Origin: Owenia fusiformis
Lineage: Eukaryota > Annelida > Polychaeta > Sabellida > Oweniidae
Assembly (NCBI GenBank): GCA_903813345.2
Contig: CAIIXF020000002.1
Span: forward strand, 10,478,650-10,542,649
Reading direction: 5' to 3'
Length of the DNA: 64,000 nt
A program made the position numbers and the translations under genes. Under the pieces are notes generated by a model that ran no database searches, had not been told where the DNA came from, and worked only from the letters and a program-made list of their open reading frames with translations. Of this stretch, positions 47,178 through 58,000 are shown piece by piece; within the stretch, counting starts at the first letter, position 1, and each line of letters opens with the position of its first letter.

Positions 47178-49178
47178 TTATCCCCAAATAAATACAGCTT
47201 TGTATAATATGACTCTCTTCATATGCTGTAAAAGGGCATCTGATGTTGGAGGAATGTGTGATATTATTGAAGTTCTCTTTGTGAACATCTCCTTCCTCGC
47301 AGCAATGATTGATGTTTTATTGCTTGTTCTATTGTAGACCAGAATCATGAACTGCTCTAAAAAAGGCATGGCATCAAGCAGGGTATTGGGTCGTATTGAG
47401 ATTTCTGTTAATATAGTCAATTCAGGGTAGGTACTCCATTGGTTCCAGGCTGATGTCTTAGACTTTCCATTAAAGCCTGATGTGGCGTCACACCCAGTCA
47501 TAGCATGGAATATTGGGAAACACATGGCTTTCTGAGGAGTCATTACATGGACAATTCTGTGGGCTGGAAGGTCTATAGGACTTTCCCTTGCCAAGGGCGA
47601 GCCAGATTTGAATGTTTAATTGTGCAGCTATACTATCTGCCAGAGCAACAATGTCTGAATCAACTGTTCTAATCATCATTTTTGTGAAACCTTTTTTCAT
47701 TGCATCATATATGTGCAGAAAGATTCAAGAATCTGCCTCTTCATGGGATGATGGTGAAATCTCAGAAACATGTTGCTTAGGATATGCCTCTGCAGTATTC
47801 CCAATTTTTGTATTCTCTGGTACTGGAATGGCTGAGACATTTGATGCAAGGAAGGTAAAGAGATCACTTTTCTTGTCATCCGAGCGTAGAAATTTTGGCC
47901 AATTCCCTGGCAATTTTTTTTCTGGATAAACTATTCAACGCTTTCCAGATCCACGTTTTTTCTTGTTGAAGATTTGACACTATTTGGTATATATTGATCC
48001 CATACAATATCAAGTCTTTGTACTCTATTAAGTTGATCTGCAACATACTTATTAAATATGTCATTTGAGTTTTGTAGAAAGGTTCTTGCTTCTTGGGTTT
48101 TCAGCAGGTGGACTATTATGGCACCATCAAGAAACAGGGCTTCAACATCTGGTGTATTGATCTCTATTCTCTATATTTGGAACAAGGTCTTCCAATGGTT
48201 TTAAGATATTTGCTTTGAGTCCAGTCTTGATTGTGCAATCTTGTGAAAGGGATCAAGGGAATGCCTGATTCTCATGTCGGAAAAATTCATCTAAGTTGCC
48301 GTCTCTATTCTGGCACGCTATGTATAGTTGTGAAAACAGGGCAGTGTCATTTTTCAAGCTTGCTAGCTTTGAACTTGAGTTAGATTTGTTTGATGATCTT
48401 GAAATTGTTTCTCTTGATAGGGTCTGGTGATGGCTTTTGATCTTTCAATAATTCTCTTCTTTATATATACTTCACATTGAATTTTCCCCTTTTTCTCAAT
48501 TGTGTTCAATGTGTCAAGTGCACTGCTTGACATTACATCTTTAGTATCAAGTATCCAAAGTTCCTTCGATGTTGCAATGAAGGGGTTTCCTAAAGCATTG
48601 ATAACCTCAGTAAGGGAATTGACATCTTTCTTGAAAATGGTTTGATAACTAACACTGTGTTCATGGTTTGCAAGGACCATCATTATCCTTCATCTCATCC
48701 TCCCTCAAACTCAGTTAACATTCTTGCCATCTCTGGACCACCGACCATCCACTTCTGTAATGTGGTTGGATTGTCGAACAACCCCACAGCTCCACCCCCC
48801 ACTTTTGATCACACTATTATTTTGCTCATGGGCTTGGTCTATTGACATGGAGGAGAAGCTTCTTCTTGACTTGCTGACAGTGAAATGCCCCTTCATGAAA
48901 GCATTGTGAACTTCAGGGTGGATTTCTTTGAGCTGAACCATATCATTTACATGGAAAGGTACCCAGCGGGCATAATTGATATCATCCAGGGAGAAAAACC
49001 ATGGCATGATATTGATGATAGTTTTTCTGTAGAGCTTGAAGTCACCAAGTCTCACAGCTCTAACATCTGTCAGACACAGAACTTGTAATTGGAGTACCAT
49101 GTACCAGAATTTGAATATAGATGGCTCTGTTTCTTCACTCTGCTGGGTATCTATCCAAGATTCAAAATCAAGAGGCAA
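47178..49178 (-). pseudogene. Broken member of a widespread uncharacterised transposon-like family
   Basis: The minus strand gives a series of frame-shifted fragments in order. LPLDFESWIDTQQ...SSMSIDQAHEQNNSVIK lies at 49178-48711; HEHSVSYQTIFKKDV...ALGNPFIATSKELWILDT at 48683-48363; TVDSDIVALADSIAAQLN...LALGKGKSYR at 47700-47580; and FHAMTGCDATSGFNGKSKTSAW at about 47520. The phrases SIDQAHEQNN, GNPF...LDT, a TD/TVDSDIV strand and FHAMTGCD-TS-F-GK-K-AW recur in large, multicopy uncharacterised proteins of corals, molluscs, echinoderms and fish. The TDSD-type strand resembles PIN/FEN-like nuclease cores, but that is inference. At least four frameshifts make it non-functional. Its upstream part is cut at 49255 by a Helentron-like element. 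Confidence 0.6.
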
Positions 49179-49254
49179 AATTGTATTGATTGGTAATCTA
49201 CCTGAAATCTAGCCAAGTAACAAGACTCCCTCCCAAAACACATAACACTCCAAG

Positions 49255-49934
49255 TTATCCCATCGAACGAAGTTCAGAGGGATATAGGGAACGCCTCCGT
49301 CCGTCCGTCCATCCGTACGTACGTCCATCCGTACGTACGTCCATCCGTCCGGGCGATAACTCAAATACAGTTTGCCCGATTTTGTTCATATTTTGTACAC
49401 ATATACCCTATGGGGGTGGAAGTTCTGCTCGAAAGCCGATTTTCAAATGGCCGCTCATTTAAAAATGGTAGCCATTTTAGTGCCGATTTTACAGTAATTT
49501 AGGTACTGCATATAAAACTGTAATAGCAATATGTTTTAAATGTAAAAAAGTTATATAGGACATTGATTAAGCTAGAATGTAAAAAAAGAAGAAATACATG
49601 GGACACACCTTGAAAAATGGCTGCCTTTGCACGTCATTTTACGATTTTTGCTGTAACTTGAAAAGTAGTGGAGCGATTTTTTCATCTTTGGTATGTGAAT
49701 ACTTTACGCATGGCACAATGTCTAATGACATTTTTGGTAGTAGGCGGCCATTTTGAAATTCTTATTATTTGTGTTAATTCACATTTTTTACTATAACTCA
49801 AAAAATGGCTAGTGAGCAACCATTTTGAAAATGGTTGCCTTTCTTATGGGTGTTATTTTATGATATTTGCTATATATATTTGCTATCTGTTCGATGGGAT
49901 TCGCTACGCTTTGGCGTTGCTGTTGTTCTGGTTC
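49255..49934 (+). mobile_element. Compact Helentron-like element, family B
   Basis: It is a short complete copy. The start is TTATCCCATCGAACGAAG with subterminal CCCATCGAAC (49259-49268), followed by a GTCC/GTACGTCC microsatellite (about 49296-49350), then two or three core modules (ATTTTGTTCATATTTTGTAC, AAAAGTAGTGGAGCGATTTT, GGCGGCCATTTTG). The inverted partner GTTCGATGGG (49889-49898), hairpin ACGC-TTTG-GCGT (49906-49917) and an end near TTCTGGTTC close it. It shows the plan of the 11.8-15.1 kb array in minimal form. Confidence 0.62.
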
Positions 49935-50540
49935 AAAACTGCCCTTATTAGACCAACAATATCATATTACAAAACATAACAGTTCAGCAAAAAAAGCACT
50001 GAACTACTTCTTGATTATTTTTATTAATCATGTAGGTCAAAATCATACTCACAAAAATATCCTATCATAAACGTTGATGCTCATTGTCACTCAAGCATGA
50101 CCTTGTCAAAAACAAGAAGAGATTTTGGAAGTTGTTTAAGATACACCTTTTGCTAGATTATTCTGTATTTGCATTCAAGTCACTCATCAGATGACACATA
50201 GTTTGTCAAACTTTATTTTCAATTAAAATTACATTGTTTATAATGTTGAAGTATATGCCACTTTGGAAAAGAGATAAAAGGAATTAATTAAAGATAAGTA
50301 AATATTCATTTTGCAAAAAATTGACTGCAATCTCACTCATTATCATGTGTATCATGGTAAAAGGTCCCAACATTGAAATTATGATACTATTTAATGATAA
50401 TCCTAAAATGTTATGGAATGTTATTAAGCCTACCCCTATAAATTTTAGGGGTAGGGGTAAAAATTGCGAAAAGTAGATAAAAAATAGAGGAAATTTTCGG
50501 CACAGTTGCTTTTTACACCCAGGAAGGTTGTCTGGTCATA
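49935..50540. other. No gene recognised
   Basis: Short frames only; a small AATTTTTACCCCTACCCC-like palindromic patch at about 50432-50463. Confidence 0.4.
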
Positions 50541-50820
50541 CGAGGGTTGATCCAAAAGTTCTGAACCGTTTGCTCTAAAAATCTTAATTCTTTATGAAAA
50601 TTGTTCATATTTGGCCACAGCCACCCCATATATAGCAGTTTCATTTTGTATAAAAATAAGCAATACATTTGACCAGCAACATAGGTATCTGGTTACCATA
50701 GTAACATGACAACAGGGTATGTGGAGCAAGAGTACGACATATTGTAGAGGTGGGAAATGTTGATTCTAAAAGAGTGTTACAGGGTACCAAATTTCAAATG
50801 TGTAGAGTCATGCTTGTCTA

Positions 50821-51252
50821 TTAACCAATTATTTTTTCAATTTGTTCATATTTCATTGTTAGTTCTTGATTTAATTTTGCAAAATAGTATCTTATCCCCT
50901 TATATACACCTAGTATATATCTGCCGACCATTTGATCGAACACATCTATATTCACCATCACCTGTCTCAGAAAGCCACTCAAGAACAGCAAGACAGACTT
51001 CATTTAATGTTCAAAAGCATGTCTTGTCTTGTAATTTGTACTTCAGGTCACTTTAAAGATAAACATCCGAGGGAGGAAGATATAGTGAGAAGGATGCAAG
51101 GGTAAGCCGAGGCTTGTGCATATTTTCATTGACGTTTGAGTAAGTATTGCAGTATGGATTTGTGCATTGTCGAAATCGAACTGGATTTTATGCTTCAATT
51201 TGACTGCTTTTGTCGCAAGGCATTCTTCTGTCAATGACATCACAGTTGCCAA
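50821..51252 (-). pseudogene. Mariner transposase C-terminal relic
   Basis: Reading leftwards, 51252-51043 contains FDFDNAQIHTAILTQT followed by LGLPLHPSHY, the second catalytic Asp region (DNA-x-x-H-T-A) and the LPHPPYSPDL-equivalent stretch of mariner transposases. In another frame 51003-50821 resembles the C-terminal region (FAKLNQELTMKYEQIEKI, like the usual GI-KL-RW-K-I ending). The third catalytic residue and the N-terminal DNA-binding domain are not visible. It is inactive. Confidence 0.62.
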
Positions 51253-51491
51253 CTATAGCTTGTATGATATCAGATCACACATAGCATTGGTCTAATGAAA
51301 GAATAATTGATTAATAGGGATGACTAACAAATTTGAAATACATTTGGTACCCTGTATACACCCTTCAAGTATCAACTTTTTTCCAACACTGCAATGTGTC
51401 GTTCTCTTGCTCCACATACCCTGTTGTCATGTTGCTATGGTAACCAGATACCTATGTTAAATGTCAAATTAACTGTTTATTTTTACACAAA

Positions 51492-52910
51492 ATGGAACTA
51501 CTACATAACTTGCTTATTCATAAACTTAAATCTTATGGTATCTCAGGAAATCTCTTAAAATTTATCGAATCATATTTAACTAATAGAAAAGTTAGGGTTA
51601 CTATTAACGGATCATCCTCTTCAGCATCACCAGACAACTACATAAACACCTCAGTCCCTCAAGGAAGTATCCTCGGACCTTTGCTCTTCCTGATTTATAT
51701 CAATGATCTCCCAGACAACCTGACCTCAAAATGTTTTATTTACGCTGACGATACATCTATTTTTGTCCCATGTACTCCAAATGATAGAGAATCTCATAAA
51801 CTGCTACAAAATGACCTGAAGACCATTGAACAGTGGTCTAAATCCTGGAAGTTAGATTTCAAACCTGAAAAAAGTAAAGAAGTCATTTTTTCTAAGAAAA
51901 ACACCCATAATTATGAACAAGTCTTTTTGAATGATCAGCCAATATCTAGGCATAATCAGCATAAACATCTAGGCTTCTACTTTGACAGTAAACTCAGCGG
52001 CTCTGAACATATAAACTATCTTGTTGACAAAATTCAAAAAGCTCTAAATCCAATGAAACCACTCAAAAGCAAACTTAAATCTAAACAGCTCAACATCATG
52101 TACAATTCTTATATCCAATCACTTTTCGATTACTGTGACATACTCTATCACTGTGCAACACAGGCCAATCTAAAGAGACTGGACAAGCTCCAATACCAAG
52201 CTTCATTGATTGTCTCTGGTTGCTTACCAGGATCTAATGCAAAGAAAGTCCTTGATTTGCTAAACTGGTCAAGTCTAAATGAAAGAAGAATTTTTCATTT
52301 CAAAAAGCAAATGTATAATATATTTAATCAAAATACTCCATCATACATTAGCGACATATTTCATCCTTTTAAAAAGATAAACAATAGAATGTTGCGAGGT
52401 ACACTGGACTATAGTATACCAATCACAATGCCAAGGAAATCACCTGTTTATAATATGATGAATATATGGAATAAAATTCCAAGAGAGCTAAAATCATTAC
52501 CAAGTATAGCATCATTCAAGTACAACTTGAAAAAATTACTCTTCCAAGGCACAATCTCAACAATGACCTTAAAACTCTCAAGGAAACAAGAAATTTTTCT
52601 AAATCGTGCCAGATCAGATCTCATTCTCAAATCACAACTCAAGGCCCACAACTGGACAACTGTTGACTCTCCAAACTGCGAATGCGGAGCCCCTGAGACT
52701 TTCCGCCATTTGTTTTTTAAATGCCCATTGAAAACTGAACAAATTCTTAAATTTAATAGAGATATTGAACTAATCACTGGAAACCAATCTCAGTTTAGGA
52801 CCCAAATGGACAAAATTAATCTTTACTTATTTGCTCACCCTTCACTTACTCAGGAACAAATTGACAATCTTTTATCAGTGGTGAGCCTATATCTTATTGA
52901 GCATGCATAG
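51492..52910 (+). pseudogene. 5'-truncated CR1/jockey-like LINE, reverse transcriptase ORF (472 aa open)
   Basis: The frame is uninterrupted for 472 codons. Residues 11-17 (KLKSYGI) enter the reverse transcriptase partway through the finger region; PQGSILGPLLF lies at 56-66, YINDLP at 69-74, the catalytic box YADD at 84-87, and a C-terminal zinc-knuckle CECGAPETFRHLFFKC at 396-411. The endonuclease and early reverse transcriptase motifs are missing. The ATG belongs to the mariner end into which the LINE inserted, so it is not a native start. The 3' untranslated region runs to about 53348, with CAATAAAATC and a terminal oligo-A. AACTA flanks both ends as a possible 5-bp duplication. The intact frame implies a young insertion. 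Confidence 0.82.
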
Positions 52911-53527
52911 TTACATGTAGTTGGAAGCTGGTCTACTTTTGTTCTCAGCCCTACCACTCCTTATCTCTATTGCTTTTCTCCCCTTGTTTCATTCTCTTAT
53001 ATTATACTGTAGCACCATGAAGTCTTCTTTGTGCCACATAGAAAGTACAGATCAGCCATTTAGCCATGGGAGACTATGGCGTGAACCTCTTTTCCCTACT
53101 CATACTACTATATCTTTGTTTCCAGGACCCTATAGGCAGAGGCAGCAGCCCCCCCCACACTCCAATTAAAATGCAGATGCTTTCTTTTCTATTTTTTTCT
53201 AATATATAATTGTGTATTAAAACCATGTTTACAAATTGTAATTACTACATTGAGGGACACCTATAATGCCACTGGCGATTGGGTCCCTCATGTATGATAT
53301 GTACTTTTAATGATTAATGGCAATAAAATCTCTTGATGAAAAAAAAAACTATATATGGGGTGGTTGAGGCCAAATATGAACAATATACATAAAATATTAA
53401 GATTTTTAGAGCAAAGGGTTCGGAACTTTTGGATGGATGGAAAGTTCCACGATTTGTTCCGTTTTCGGCGCTTTCAACCTTTTTTATGTCACTATTTATA
53501 TCGCTAAAGTAATAATTTTTAAGAGTG

Positions 53528-55041
53528 ATGGGAAATGAGCTCAGAGCGCGGGAGTGTCTTTAGCATGGGGAACTTAGATTTGTGAAACGGAGATCACCTG
53601 TATTAAGATGAAGGTATTCTCGTGTACCGGGTGCATTCCATGTCCCACAGATACGTTACGTTATTATGCCAAAATGTATGTCCCTAACAAAGGCTTGGCA
53701 GAAAACATGGATGCAGAAGGTTGGGCAAACAAAAGCCACCGCACTGTACATTTGTTCATTACCCACAACAAATGAATCATTTTAGTAAAATGTATTGAGG
53801 GCTCTTCTGCAAGTTGCAATTTGGTTGCATTCACTTGACGCACATCCACCAGAGTTGAACCCCACAGATTATGGATGGACAAAATATGACGATTCTGACC
53901 TGCTTACCCCAAAGATGATTCCGTCTGGTGTGCCCTTGATCCAAACGAACTACTCAAACTAATCAGGTGTTCCTATAAAAGTCAAATCCCATGCAAATCA
54001 AACAGATGTAGTTGCAAACAATAAACTGATCTGCACACATGTACATTTTGGGTCAGTTATTGTGCCCTATCAAAAGAGATTATTACTGAAGTTTACTTTC
54101 TAAGCTCTAATTCTGGCTTTCTACTTTTGTCCAAATGTGTTCAAACTTTTTAGATAAACTGCTCAAAATATTTTGTAAAATATGTGAAAATCGCAATATT
54201 TTTCATTATATCATATTAAATTATAAAAAGTAACACTTTCATTCAATTCCTCTACCCCAAAAACATAGAAATTGACACCAAGAACAAGTTTTTATCATAA
54301 ATATTAACAAAGTTATGACAGTTCAAAGATTTTATGGCGGCCATATTGGATTCCATGGCGGCCATATTGGATTTTTGCATTTTGCTAAAATTCCTCAAGG
54401 GTGAGACCTCTACACCCACCCAGATATCACTACAGGTACCCTTACAATGCATAATCTGCAGAGAAAAAAACTTAATCAGACAAAACAAGGTCACTCAATT
54501 ATTTACACTTTGGCTGCCGGACTAAAAGGTGCAAATGCTGTATGATAAATCGAAAGCTTGAACTTTGTAGAGTTAAGTAGAGAGCGCGGGTGAATTCCTT
54601 ACACTAAAATGTGGGATTATTTCTTTGAAAATATATGAAGTTATTTAACATTTACCATGAGGCATAAGTTGCACATTGTACTGACTACTGGGTATAACCA
54701 AAAATCGTCTTCTAGATAAACAGAATTTGTAAATGTTGGCAGAGAAATGTTTTTATTGATATCATTGTCGCAGGCTACTTAATCAAGTTACTATCATATG
54801 GCAAATGGAGCTGCAGATAATTATTCCAGAAAATGTGGCCTCAACCTGGCTCGAAAATAATTTTATTATTACATGGGGAACAGTTTGATTCAACGATACA
54901 GGAGATATCGTTACGGTTGATCAGTTCAGAAGTGAAGATCTTGACGTCATTATCGCAAATGACCATTGGCCATTCCAGTAGACATTGCCATTGGAAGGTT
55001 GATCTATTCCGGCTTGTAACACATATTTCCTGAAGTACGTT
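53528..55041. other. No gene recognised
   Basis: Short frames only. The phrase ATGGCGGCCATATTGGATT is duplicated head to tail at about 54334-54371. The 3' untranslated region of the fibrinogen-domain gene should extend into the right part of this stretch on the minus strand. Confidence 0.45.
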
Positions 55042-58000
55042 CTAAATACGATGAATCTTCATAGCGGCTCCTTTGAATGAATAATAATGGTTAGCTCCCG
55101 GGTATCGATCCCAGTCAACGCATTCAGCAAACAGAGTGCACGTTGGTCCATGTTCGTATCTTCCAAACAGGTTTGAAGAATGACAGGCGGCATACCACCA
55201 GGCTCCTTTATAAAGTACTGCACAGTTGGAACCATACACATCGTTGTCTTGGTCGTATGTTGTGAATTGGTATCCATTTTGATGTGTCATTGCGTCCCCT
55301 GCTGTACCAGAATACCCTCCAATATTAATACGGTATTTATCACTCTCATCAGCAATATTAAACGTGGAATATTCAGCTGATCCGGATGCTGGATTAAGAT
55401 TGCTCGATGGCCATGTTACCAAATCGAATCGAACTTTGTAACTCCTTTGATTCAAGATGCTAACGAGGTTATCAAGCCCAATGAAGTGTTCGAGGTTGAC
55501 ATCACCGAAGCCTTGCTGATATTCAATCCAGCTGCGGTAAAAGTCTACACTTCCATCAAACCTAAAACGGAGACATCTTTAGTTGATTTACAGAGTCACA
55601 AGGGGTGATCCAAAAGTCACTGGTTCTGCTATTTCAACATTTTTAACCGATTCTCAAGTATTTCTCAGAAGTTTCAGAATCTAATTCTGTTCATCATTTG
55701 TTTTTAAATACGAAGTGCGTTACCAATAAAACATAGCACAGGCGCCACTTAGTACATACATGCACACATAGCTGGGCAAGGTAGGTCCATACTTGGTCAG
55801 TAAGCCTCGAAACTTCTCCCTTCTGTTGTTGTGATATAACACCATTTTTTCCAAATGTTCAATGCCATGCATTGCGATGCTTACCTGTTGAATACGTAGG
55901 TCCACCCTTGGTCGCAATAAGCCTCAAAGGTTCTCCCATCTGTTGTCGCGATAGTTCTTACACCAGTTTGTAAAGGAACGTCACCACAGTCTTCATCTAC
56001 ATTTGAAATGTCACGCATACAGACACGTCACCTTTTTTTGTATGTTAGCATTAAACATCAACATTCGGTCTTGGTTTAAGGCAAGTAACAATAAACTTGT
56101 AAATTATTGTAAAATTATTGCGTACGCATTATGCGATATATTTCACAAAACACTTTAAATCTAGTGCTTAAATCCCTAAGTAAAACACGATGATGACGTC
56201 TATACGTAAACGTACTGAGTTACGGATACGTTTTACTTGAAACGTTAATTGTGCGAAATCTGATATAATTTTGCTTACTAGTTAAACAGAAATTGATGCA
56301 TACAGGTATTTAATCTAATGGATACTAGTAATACTATGTAATATACAGCGAATATTCTTCTTTACACCAGTATTTCATTAGGCATTGATTATTTCACTTA
56401 AGTATTAAATTCTTACATGAATCGCATGTTGCTCCAAAATAACCCTGCATACATTGACATGTGTAGTTAGAGGGAAATGGCCCAGTGACAGTACACGTAC
56501 CGCCATTCTTGCACGGAGCATGGACACAGGTATCTATAAATACAGATAAACCAATACATTACATTTCTCCTTTCGCGAAAATCTCCCATGATCAGGCCCA
56601 TGATGTGCCGTGATACCATATAAAATTTTTCAACTTATGACCATATTCAGTAATTCCAGTTCATGCAATTTGAACAAAATCCTGGTAACTGGTATTTGTG
56701 TTATTTGTAAAAATAAAATTCATAATATTCCTGATTGTGTGGGAATTTGGTAGGGAATATTTTAAAAGGTGATACAAGCAAATTTATTGGCTTGCTCATA
56801 CTAACCAAAAACCAAACACTATTTCACAAAAATCAAAATGGCCTCAGAATGTGAATAATTCTTTACTAATGATACTACATATACTGCGATAAATATGGTT
56901 TAGAAATAGAACGATTTAGAAGAAAATCATGTGAAATATAATTAAAAATACTAAATGCAGAGGGTGATCAATAAGTAATGGACGCTTTTTTACACCGGTT
57001 GTTTTTATCGACCCATCTTTTTGGATTTTTCACTTTGATAAATTATCCAATTGTCTATCTGGCCTGAAGATCATACTCTTTTCGCAGTTTGATTTTCAAT
57101 CATGAACACATCATACCTTGGAAATCCAAGATTCTTGAAGACAAAACATTTAATACATTTTAATATATCTTTATTTTCGTATAGGAAGTATAGGTACCCC
57201 GGGGCTGACCATAACGTCAGAAATTTTGGAGGTATTCTAGCTTCCTCTAAATGCAACTTGTATTTGAAGAAAGCGAACTATGCTGGTTATGATAACATCA
57301 TTTTGATATGCCAAAATTGGTGTTGAAAATTTTGTTATCATGCCGATGTAAAAGGGTAGGTGGTCCTATCAAATTTTGGACCTACTCTCTATTGATTTAT
57401 ATGGTGACCTAATTACAATTATTTTCCTTATTATTTATACACAGTCAGGGCCAGTAAGAGCCGTAAGTAAAGGGGACCATAATCCCCAGGGGACCATCAT
57501 TTCTTCTACGGGTTCACTCTATATACTCGAAGTTTCCTTTTAAAGAAAGATATGGCCGAACCCATTCTCTGACATGGTTGCGAGCTGCAGTTGCACAGCC
57601 TGTTTTATTTCATTAATGCCATTAACATACATCCTTTCAATGCACTCTTCCAGTATGGGAAGACAGGTCTTTACCTGCTATTGTTCATACCAATTTCAGA
57701 CAGCCTGTCGAGAAAGGACGTTGCTTCTAAGAACTCTTTCTATGTCTCATGCTTGGTTGCTCCAGCTGCAACGAGCAATTCAAAAACAGTTCGCTTCTTC
57801 ACTCTTATGCTTTGGGAGGAGGACATTTTGACTTACTCATGGATCAGTGACACATCTGTGATTTTTCATAGAACCATGACCAAACAATAAACATGATGAA
57901 GAAAAATGACCAAAACAACGTTCAACATCACAATACTTACCTTTTATGTGTAAGTTGAAAACGTGTCCATTACTTATTGATCACCCGTCGTATAAAGACT

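Larger units (their letters stand above)
50541..53440 (-). mobile_element. Mariner-like transposon relic with long inverted ends, split by a LINE
   Basis: The left end begins CGAGGGTTGATCCAAAAGTT right after TA (50539-50540). The right end (about 53340-53440) reads as its complement (GAACTTTTGGATSRA). The inverted similarity extends about 200 bases: left 50541-50745 pairs with right 51395-51491 plus 53349-53440. The right arm is divided by a LINE insertion at 51492-53348. The interior encodes a decayed mariner transposase on the minus strand. Removing the LINE gives an original of about 1.05 kb. Confidence 0.75.
46259..53527. mobile_element. Tentative 7.3 kb transposon with CACTCTTAAAAAT ends
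   Basis: CACTCTTAAAAATGAATTACTT at 46259-46280 matches the complement of the sequence ending at 53527 (CACTCTTAAAAATTATTACTTT), with AT directly outside both ends. Within lie the broken transposon-like gene at 47178-49178 and two later nested insertions (49255-49934 and 50541-53440). A 2-bp AT duplication would suit ISL2EU- or Mirage-like elements. The inverted match is short and could join two solo MITE ends, so the unit as a whole is a hypothesis. Confidence 0.3.

Noticed and set aside
55595-55640. Mariner-like end GGGTGATCCAAAAGTC in the last FReD intron
   Set aside because: No inverted partner could be found within the intron, so at most a solo fragment.
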